Assembly: GCA_910584585.1 (NCBI GenBank)
Contig: CAJUBP010000049.1
Span: 1 to 38,153, forward strand
DNA length: 38,153 nt
Reading direction: 5' to 3'
DNA from: an uncultured Lachnospiraceae bacterium
Lineage (GTDB): Bacteria; Bacillota; Clostridia; Lachnospirales; Lachnospiraceae
Part shown: piece by piece, positions 32,801-38,153 of the stretch
Layout of the letters: every line of letters starts with the position of its first letter
Numbering within the stretch: the first letter of the stretch is position 1
The notes under the pieces: generated by a model
The model's database searches: none
Seen by the model: the letters and a program-made list of their open reading frames with translations, nothing else
Told to the model about the DNA's origin: nothing
Position numbers and translations under genes: made by a program

Positions 32801-34474
32801 ATGGATATAAAAATTCCCGTAGGACGTTCTGATTTCGCAGACATCCGCCAAAACGGCTACTACTTTGCAGATAAAAGCGGCTTCATTGAAGAATTATTAA
32901 AAACAGACGCCACTCAGGTAACTTTGATTACCCGCCCGCGCAGATTTGGAAAAACACTTGCAATGAGCATGCTTGCAGAGTTTTTTGATGTACAAAAAGA
33001 CAGCCGACAATTATTTTCAGGCCTCTCAATTGCAGACAATACAACGCTTTGCAAAAACTGGATGAACCAGTATCCTACCCTGTTTCTGTCATTTCGGGAT
33101 GTAGACGGACTTAACTTTTCCAGTGCCTACGCACAGCTTGTATCGGTTCTGGCTGAACTTTACAAAAAACATCTGTACCTGACAGAGAGCGGTAAAATGA
33201 ATCAATTTGATCATGACCTCTTCTTTCAAACAGCTGCAGAACAGCCGAATTTGAAAGTCATCAAAAACAGCCTTTTTAAATTGACTCAGCTGATGGAAAC
33301 TTATTACGGCAAACCCGTAATTCTTTTGATTGACGAATACGACGTTCCCCTTGCAAAAGCAAGCGAAAAAAGCTATTATCCTGAAATGCTGGACGTAATC
33401 AAGGGAATCATGAAAGTGATCAAAGATAACAGTTCCCTGAAATTCGCAGTTATCACCGGCTGTCTGCGAATTGCTAAAGAAAGTATTTTTACCGGAACCA
33501 ATAATTTCGTCTCTGATACTATTTCCGACACCCGCTTCAATGAATATTTCGGTTTCACCCATCAGGATGTAAACAAACTGCTGCATCGCACCGGGCTGTC
33601 TGCTTATACGGCTCAGATCAAGGAATGGTACAACGGTTACCGTTTTGGTAATTTCGAAATTTACTGCCCCTGGGATGTGATGAATTACGTAAACGCGCTG
33701 ATCTTAGACCCATCTTCTGCACCGAAGAATTATTGGGAAAATACCAGTGACAACGGAATCATACGCAGTTTCTTAAACAGAACGGATTTTGACGTCAATG
33801 ATAAATTTGAGACTCTGCTTGCAGGCGGATCTATTGTTGAGGAAATTGAAGAAAATCTCACTTATGATATTCTGGAATCCTCTGAGAAAAATCTTTGGAC
33901 TCTTCTGTATCTGTCAGGTTATCTGACAAAAGCAGCATCACAAGAAGTTTCCATCCAGCCTCTGCCGCCGGAACATTTTGCTCTGAAAATCCCAAACGCG
34001 GAAGTTATGGGAATTTTCAAAAAGAGCGTCAAATCATGGTTTACAGAATATTCTGCCAAACAAGACAGACGAAAACTATTTACTGCTCTATGGAATGGAG
34101 ATTACTCAGAACTTACATCGCTGATTTCAGATTTACTATTTGATACCATCAGTTATCATGATTACAAAGAAAGCTTTTACCATGCTTTTCTCACCGGACT
34201 GTTTTCAAATGCAGGTTTCCGGGTAGAATCAAATTACGAAAACGGACTGGGAAGATCTGATCTCGTTATAAAAGACAGAAAGAACCGGAGGGCCGCTGTG
34301 TTAGAGGCAAAATGGGCCAATTCAGAAGAAAAATTGGAATCCGAATGTCAAAAAGCTCTGAAACGAATCGAAGAAAAGCAATATGCACAGAAAATAGAAC
34401 ATGACGGATTCCAAAATGTGCAGCGCTACGGAATTGCATTTTTCCAGAAAAAATGCCTTGTAAAAAAAGGTTGA
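32801..34474 (+). CDS. AAA-ATPase-like protein with C-terminal PD-(D/E)XK nuclease-like domain
   Basis: A 557-residue protein of the AAA-ATPase_like plus PDDEXK_9 family, abundant in gut Clostridia and Bacteroidetes and without a proven function. N-terminal YYFADKSGFIEELLK, the Walker A variant ITRPRRFGKTLAMSML, Walker B PVILLIDEYDVPL, then EWYNGYRFGNFEIYCPWDVM. The C-terminal nuclease-type core is GRSDLVIKDRKNRR with AVLEAKWA (Asp then Glu-x-Lys). The start at 32801 begins MDIKIPVGRSDF, as family members do, after GGAG. A related gene at 11765-12701 is broken. Mobile, patchy distribution suggests a defence, mobile-element or regulatory role; that is inference. Confidence 0.88.
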   Translation: MDIKIPVGRSDFADIRQNGYYFADKSGFIEELLKTDATQVTLITRPRRFGKTLAMSMLAEFFDVQKDSRQLFSGLSIADNTTLCKNWMNQYPTLFLSFRDVDGLNFSSAYAQLVSVLAELYKKHLYLTESGKMNQFDHDLFFQTAAEQPNLKVIKNSLFKLTQLMETYYGKPVILLIDEYDVPLAKASEKSYYPEMLDVIKGIMKVIKDNSSLKFAVITGCLRIAKESIFTGTNNFVSDTISDTRFNEYFGFTHQDVNKLLHRTGLSAYTAQIKEWYNGYRFGNFEIYCPWDVMNYVNALILDPSSAPKNYWENTSDNGIIRSFLNRTDFDVNDKFETLLAGGSIVEEIEENLTYDILESSEKNLWTLLYLSGYLTKAASQEVSIQPLPPEHFALKIPNAEVMGIFKKSVKSWFTEYSAKQDRRKLFTALWNGDYSELTSLISDLLFDTISYHDYKESFYHAFLTGLFSNAGFRVESNYENGLGRSDLVIKDRKNRRAAVLEAKWANSEEKLESECQKALKRIEEKQYAQKIEHDGFQNVQRYGIAFFQKKCLVKKG

Positions 34475-34538
34475 ATATACTTACAAACACGCTCTAAAAA
34501 TTACACTTGCGCTCCGCGCTTTAGAAACTGTTTAAAAG

Positions 34539-34566
34539 AGAGTGGAAAATCTGACTTTTCCACTCT
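34539..34566 (-). terminator. Stem-loop terminator between the AAA gene and uxuB
   Basis: An 11-bp perfect stem AGAGTGGAAAA / TTTTCCACTCT with a six-base loop. On the minus strand it is followed by CTTTTAAAC, so it fits the end of the uronate operon; it could also stop the converging AAA transcript. Just before it, ACACGCTCTA (34486-34495) is the end motif of family B. Confidence 0.75.
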
Positions 34567-34643
34567 GCATATCTGAAATATTTCCATGTATCATTTGTAA
34601 ACCCTTGTTCACGCATGCGTTTGCCAAAAATGACAAAGCAGCT

Positions 34644-35489
34644 CTATACTCCGGAGTAAGCGGAATATCCTGCGTCAATGGGAAGCACAATGCCAGTGAT
34701 TGCGCTGGCTGCCTTATCATCGCAGAGGAAAAATACACCGCCCAAAAGTTCTTCGCCTTCCACAAAACGACCCATAGGAGTGCCTGCCAGAATCTTATTG
34801 GAACGAGGCGTGGGCGTGCCGTCTTCTTGAAACAGCAGAGAACGGTTCTGATTGGAAACCAGAAATCCCGGCGCAATGGCATTGCAGCGGATTCCTGTTC
34901 CGGCAAAGTGAGTGGCCAGCCACTGGGTAAAATTAGACACTGCCGCCTTTGCTCCGGAGTAGGCCGGAATCTTTGTAAGAGGAATATACGCATTCATGGA
35001 AGACACATTCAGGATACAGCCGGATTTTCTTTCCGCCATCTCTTTTGCAAACACCTGAGTGGGCAGCAGGGTCCCCTGGAAATTCAGTTTAAAGACGAAA
35101 TCCACGCCGCTGGGATCAAGGTCAAAAAAGGTTTTCTGGCCCTCCTTTTTTTCGTGATGGTACTCGTTGTCTGTGGTGGCGCGGGGATTGTTGCCGCCGG
35201 CTCCGTTAATCAGGATGTCGCAAGGGCCTAAATCTGTGAGAACCTGCTGATGGACAGATTCTAATTCTTCCGGATCCAGGACGTTGGCTTTGTAGCCTTT
35301 GCAGACATGGCCTTCTGATTCTACTTCTTCGGCTAATTTTGTGACTGCCTCTTCGTTTAAGTCCAGGGCTGCCACTTTGGCTCCAGCCTGGGCGAAGGCT
35401 TTGGCCATGGTGCCGCAGAGTATGCCGCCGGCTCCGGTTACTACAACAACTTTATTTGTGAAATCTATTTTTAATGGTAATTCTAGCAT
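34644..35489 (-). CDS. uxuB: SDR-type D-mannonate oxidoreductase (fructuronate reductase)
   Basis: A 281-residue SDR enzyme, probably interconverting fructuronate and mannonate in glucuronate breakdown. Cofactor loop VVVVTGAGGILCGTMA, core LINGAGGNNP, a long loop with YHHEKKEGQKTFFDLDP, and the catalytic NVSSMNAYIPL and YSGAK. The extra loop and length match the Bacillus UxuB (YjmF)-type reductase rather than FabG. The assignment is supported by uxaC and a probable uxuA upstream on the same strand. The start at 35489 follows GAAAGGA. It is separated from uxaC by about 980 bp of non-coding repeats, unusual inside such an operon. Confidence 0.82.
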   Translation of the reverse strand: MLELPLKIDFTNKVVVVTGAGGILCGTMAKAFAQAGAKVAALDLNEEAVTKLAEEVESEGHVCKGYKANVLDPEELESVHQQVLTDLGPCDILINGAGGNNPRATTDNEYHHEKKEGQKTFFDLDPSGVDFVFKLNFQGTLLPTQVFAKEMAERKSGCILNVSSMNAYIPLTKIPAYSGAKAAVSNFTQWLATHFAGTGIRCNAIAPGFLVSNQNRSLLFQEDGTPTPRSNKILAGTPMGRFVEGEELLGGVFFLCDDKAASAITGIVLPIDAGYSAYSGV

Positions 35490-35677
35490 GGTGTTTTCCT
35501 TTCTATACACTATAAATTTTTACTATGCTGCAAGGGGATTTTTTATGCTGTGGCGACGGACGGTGGATCTTGCCCTTTCCACATACAAAGACCGAAAACT
35601 ATTCTGTGGCGACGGACGGCAGAGCCGAGCCGCCCCTTCCGTACACAAAGGCTGGGGATTGTGCTGTGGCAACGGAC

Positions 35678-35859
35678 GGCAGAGCCGAGCCGCCCCTTCC
35701 GCACACAAACCGGGCAACGCTCCGGCGAACTAACTGCCAACTCCGGCTAAGGAAGTCAGGAGAGCCTTCCTTCCTAAGTCTGCGTAGGCAGTGGATTTCG
35801 CCTCCGCTAAGTGCGCCCGTGAATCGTTTGCTTTGCGGAAGGGGCGGCTCGGCTCTGCC
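35678..35859. repeat. Long inverted-repeat element, family A copy 2
   Basis: 182 bp with perfect 25-bp terminal inverted repeats (GGCAGAGCCGAGCCGCCCC... at 35678-35702 and the complement at 35835-35859). The interior, with ACTAACTGCCAACTCCGGCT and GGCAGTGGATTTCGCC, is nearly the same as copy 1, but the arms are unrelated to those of copy 1. The arm sequence also occurs in the tandem unit just upstream (35616-35641). Confidence 0.9.
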
Positions 35860-36267
35860 TGTGTATTGCACAGGGTTCACGCTCTGTATGCTAATGTACG
35901 TCTTTTTGGGGCGGCCCGGCTCTGCCTGTGTACTGACAGGGTTCACACTCTGTATGCTAATGTACGTCTTATTTGGGTGGTCCGGCTCTGCCTGTGTACT
36001 GCACGTACTGCGCAAATTCCACGTCGGTGAAATGTCAGTTTTTGTCTGAATATTCGGAAGCAGACCGTGTGGCAAATATAAAAACTTTGCATTGAAAAAA
36101 CGCCAGTTTAAGTCCGTTATTCCGGGATCTGATTGTGCGTCAAACATAAAAACTTTGCATTGAAAAACGCCAGTTTAAGTCTGTTATTTCAGAATCTGAC
36201 CGTATGCCATGCCTGAAAACTCCGCACGGATGAAACGTTGCCACAAACGTTCTCTATTCGATACACA

Positions 36268-36375
36268 GGAACTGGCGGATTGCCCTTTGACTAAGCAAAC
36301 GATTCATGGGCGTCCTTAGTGGATTTCACCGGAACGCTGCCCAGTTTGTGCGCCAAAGGGCAATCCGTCAGTTCC
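36268..36375. repeat. Shortened inverted-repeat element, family A copy 3
   Basis: 108 bp in the opposite orientation. The arms (GGAACTGGCGGATTGCCC... at 36268-36289 and 36354-36375) match each other at 21 of 22 positions and resemble those of copy 1. Inside are GCAAACGATTCATGGGCG and CCGGAACGCTGCCCAGTTTG, the flanks of the core; the central 70 bp are missing. Confidence 0.88.
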
Positions 36376-36469
36376 GTCCGTATCCACAGAGCCCAGTTCC
36401 GTCCGTATCCACAGAGCCCGCACCCACAGAGTAAAATTTCGCCATATCCCTCATGACTGCACAGGCATT

Positions 36470-37870
36470 CTACACCTCGAATCCGAAATAATCCCGGGTG
36501 TTATAATAGCTCAGGTTCTCAATTAGCTGCTCCAACGCCTTCTCGTCCGCCGGGTACTGCCCGCTTTCCACCCATTCCCCAACCAATTCACAGAGCACTC
36601 GCCTGAAGTATTCATGGCGTGTGTAGCTTAAGAAGGATCGGGAATCGGTCAGCATTCCCACAAAGCAGCCCAGCACGCCGTTGGCGGCAAGCTCCGTCAG
36701 CTGATTGCGCATTCCGAAGCGGTGATCGTTGAACCACCAGGCGCTTCCCTGCTGGATCTTCCCGGTGACGCCTCCGCCCTGGAAGCAGGCCATAATGGTG
36801 GCCAGGGCGGTGTTGTCTGTGGGATTCAGGGAATAGAGGATGGTTTTGGGTAATCCTCCGTTCTCTAAAAACGCGTTCAGCAAAGGAGCTGCGTTTTCCA
36901 CGCCGGACTGGCTGTTGACCGCGTCGTAGCCGGTGTCTGGGCCAAGGAGCTCAAACTGGGGCTGATTGGCATTTCTAAGGCAGCCGAAGTGGATCTGCAT
37001 CACCCAGTTTTTCTGGGCGTATTTTTTGGCGCAGGCGACGGTGACTAAGGTTTTATAGGCATCCGCCAGTTTACGGTCGGGGCGCTTTCCTTCCATTGCA
37101 AGAGCAAAGGCATGGTTTGCGGCCATTTTGTCCGGCTTTTCGTACATACAGTAATCCAGGCCGTGGTCGGCGCAGAGGCAGCCGTGATCGGCGAAGTAAT
37201 CGATCCGCTCACACAGGGCAAGGGCCACGTCTTCCGCCGTTTTCAGTTCACGGCCCACTGTCTGGGACAGCTCCCCGATATACTGGGTAAAGCCCGGTTT
37301 TTCCAGGTTTACGGCTTTGTCGGGGCGGAAGGCAGGAAGAACTTTGATTTCCATTTCCGGGTCCGCTTGAATCACATCGTGATATTCCAGGCTGTCGATG
37401 GGATCGTCCGTGGTGCAGATGGCCCGCACGTTGAATTTCCGCATCAGGGAGCGGGCAGTGTATCCTTTTAATCTCTCATTGCAGGCGTCGTAGATCCGGT
37501 CCGCGCTTTCCGGGGTCAGCGGCTCTGTGACGCCGAACCCCCGCTGCAGCTCTAAGTGGCTCCAGTGGTAAATGGGGTTCCCGATAAGCTTTGGCATCAC
37601 GCTGGCAAAGGCCCGGAATTTCTCACGGTCCGGCGCGTCCCCGGTGATTTTGTCTTCCGCAACCCCGCCGGCCCGCATCACCCTCCATTTGTAATGATCC
37701 CCGCCCAGCCAGATCTGGGAAATGTTTTCAAACTTCCGGTCTTCGGCGATTTCTTTTGGGTTGATGTGACAGTGGTAGTCTATGATGGGCAGCTTTTCGG
37801 CTGTGCCGTGGTATAATTTTTCCGCTGTGGCTGTGGATAGCAGAAAGTTTTCATCCATAAATTTTTGCAT
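36470..37870 (-). CDS. uxaC: Glucuronate isomerase
   Basis: A 466-residue amidohydrolase-superfamily enzyme converting D-glucuronate to D-fructuronate (and galacturonate to tagaturonate). Metal and substrate motifs are PIIDYHCHINPKEIAEDR, ICTTDDPIDSLEYH, WVMQIHFGCLRNAN and LTDSRSFLSYTRHEYFRR; the C-terminus is NLSYYNTRDYFGFEV. The length fits UxaC (about 465-470). The start at 37870 was chosen for AAAGGTG six bases upstream; a GTG three codons earlier is an alternative. It lies between a probable uxuA and uxuB on the same strand: isomerase, reductase and dehydratase make a complete route from glucuronate to 2-keto-3-deoxygluconate. Confidence 0.96.
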   Translation of the reverse strand: MQKFMDENFLLSTATAEKLYHGTAEKLPIIDYHCHINPKEIAEDRKFENISQIWLGGDHYKWRVMRAGGVAEDKITGDAPDREKFRAFASVMPKLIGNPIYHWSHLELQRGFGVTEPLTPESADRIYDACNERLKGYTARSLMRKFNVRAICTTDDPIDSLEYHDVIQADPEMEIKVLPAFRPDKAVNLEKPGFTQYIGELSQTVGRELKTAEDVALALCERIDYFADHGCLCADHGLDYCMYEKPDKMAANHAFALAMEGKRPDRKLADAYKTLVTVACAKKYAQKNWVMQIHFGCLRNANQPQFELLGPDTGYDAVNSQSGVENAAPLLNAFLENGGLPKTILYSLNPTDNTALATIMACFQGGGVTGKIQQGSAWWFNDHRFGMRNQLTELAANGVLGCFVGMLTDSRSFLSYTRHEYFRRVLCELVGEWVESGQYPADEKALEQLIENLSYYNTRDYFGFEV

Positions 37871-38067
37871 AACGCACACCTTTACTTTTCTTAATTTTAA
37901 TGCCGGCCTGAACTTTTATCTTTCTTACCGGCCTGATTTTTTTTATCTGGAGACATACGATGGATAAAAAGCCCCTTTTGTGTCCGAAGCGTCCGCCTTT
38001 CCAAAAGGCGGCCGGCTCATCTGCCGTTCCAGTTATGACTCTTTTGCGGCAGACCGCCAAAAGCCGC

Positions 38068-38153
38068 TTATATTTTCCCGGCTTCCCGCTCCAGCATGTC
38101 CCAGCAGCCCCAGAGATACATAATTCCAAGGGCCCGGTCATACAGTCCGTATC
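38068..38153 (-). CDS. uxuA: C-terminal end of a probable mannonate dehydratase, cut by the window edge
   Basis: Only 27 residues before the stop are inside the window: YGLYDRALGIMYLWGCWDML then EREAGKI. The segment GYGLYDRALG...YL.G.WD is what I recall from the C-terminus of UxuA. The position upstream of uxaC and uxuB is where uxuA is expected. About 195 bp separate it from uxaC; that gap holds a CCGCCTTT/AAAGGCGG hairpin (37993-38010). The identification rests on few residues and needs the neighbouring sequence. Confidence 0.55.
   Translation of the reverse strand, partial: YGLYDRALGIMYLWGCWDMLEREAGKI

Larger units (their letters stand above)
35490..36469. repeat. Repeat cluster between uxaC and uxuB
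   Basis: About 980 bp without a credible gene. It contains three 56-60-bp tandem units around CTGTGGCGACGGACGG (starts 35548, 35604, 35664), family A copy 2 (35678-35859), 66-67-bp units around GGCTCTGCCTGTGTA (35841, 35908, 35974), two 68-70-bp units around AACTTTGCATTGAAAAA (36060-36196), family A copy 3 (36268-36375) and a 25-bp unit twice (36370, 36395). A 174-codon open frame crosses it but is made of these repeats. Confidence 0.9.

Noticed and set aside
32696..32832. A coding-like stretch after the NUDIX stop (reads YVIETLNGKAAADLYFYEN and on)
   Set aside because: Open only because of overlap with the ends of the two neighbouring genes; no start or family recognised. It might be a gene remnant but cannot be supported.
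35525..36049. A 174-codon open reading frame on the plus strand
   Set aside because: It is made of the tandem and inverted repeats; the repeated protein segments reflect DNA repeats in frame. No ribosome site and no recognisable domain.
37871..38141. A 96-codon minus-strand frame upstream of uxaC
   Set aside because: It runs in another frame over the end of the probable uxuA and the intergenic hairpins; its composition is basic and low-complexity, with no family match.

Overview
The window looks like a chromosomal segment of a gut-type Clostridia, most probably Lachnospiraceae. The grounds are strong AGGAGG-type ribosome binding sites, sigma-A promoters with TTGACA/TATAAT boxes, moderate GC with AT-rich intergenic stretches, proteins of typical Firmicutes type (DUF3795, WYL/YafY regulator, PLDc_N + ABC module, AAA-ATPase-like/PD-(D/E)XK proteins, beta-propeller protein beside an ECF sigma factor), and dense extragenic inverted repeats. 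No rRNA, tRNA, CRISPR array, transposase or phage gene was seen. Most genes lie on the minus strand.

Layout. 0.2-4.3 kb: a mannitol-type PTS operon (DeoR-family regulator, fused EIICBA, zinc dehydrogenase) with a clear promoter. 4.58-7.1 kb: an orphan YoeB-like toxin with a substituted key residue, a GyrI-like protein, a WYL regulator and a DUF3795 protein, with a 180-bp inverted-repeat element and a 22-bp x 4 tandem repeat between them. 7.2-10.3 kb: a translationally coupled XRE regulator / PLDc_N / ABC ATPase / ABC-2 permease operon. 10.5-15.5 kb: a Gfo/Idh oxidoreductase, an internally deleted AAA-ATPase-like pseudogene, a short UvrA paralogue, and a scar that is a fragment of a second Gfo/Idh gene. 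15.5-18.9 kb: lower glycolysis (gap, pgk, tpiA) with a strong terminator between gap and pgk.

19-25 kb: a MATE transporter fused to a GHKL (RsbW-type) ATPase domain, a PHP phosphatase, and an ECF sigma factor followed by a membrane-anchored beta-propeller protein that is probably its anti-sigma or sensor. 25.3-30.8 kb: a FabG-like dehydrogenase and a MarR-controlled heterodimeric ABC exporter with one degenerate nucleotide site. 30.9-34.5 kb: a small accessory cluster with a GNAT acetyltransferase, a one-base-frameshifted Panacea/SocA-type antitoxin gene, a NUDIX hydrolase and an intact AAA-ATPase-like/nuclease protein. Two LexA-box-like sites lie between the divergent Panacea and NUDIX genes. 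34.6-38.15 kb: a hexuronate operon (probable uxuA end, uxaC, SDR-type uxuB) in which about 980 bp of non-coding repeats separates uxaC from uxuB.

The most unusual material is: (i) two families of long inverted or extragenic repeats, one of which keeps a conserved core but has different, locally matching arms in different copies; (ii) the ECF sigma/beta-propeller pair with an in-frame 39-bp x 4 repeat in its cytoplasmic part; (iii) the MATE-GHKL fusion; and (iv) several toxin-antitoxin or defence-like remnants in different stages of decay. All functional assignments come from reading motifs; no database search was run.
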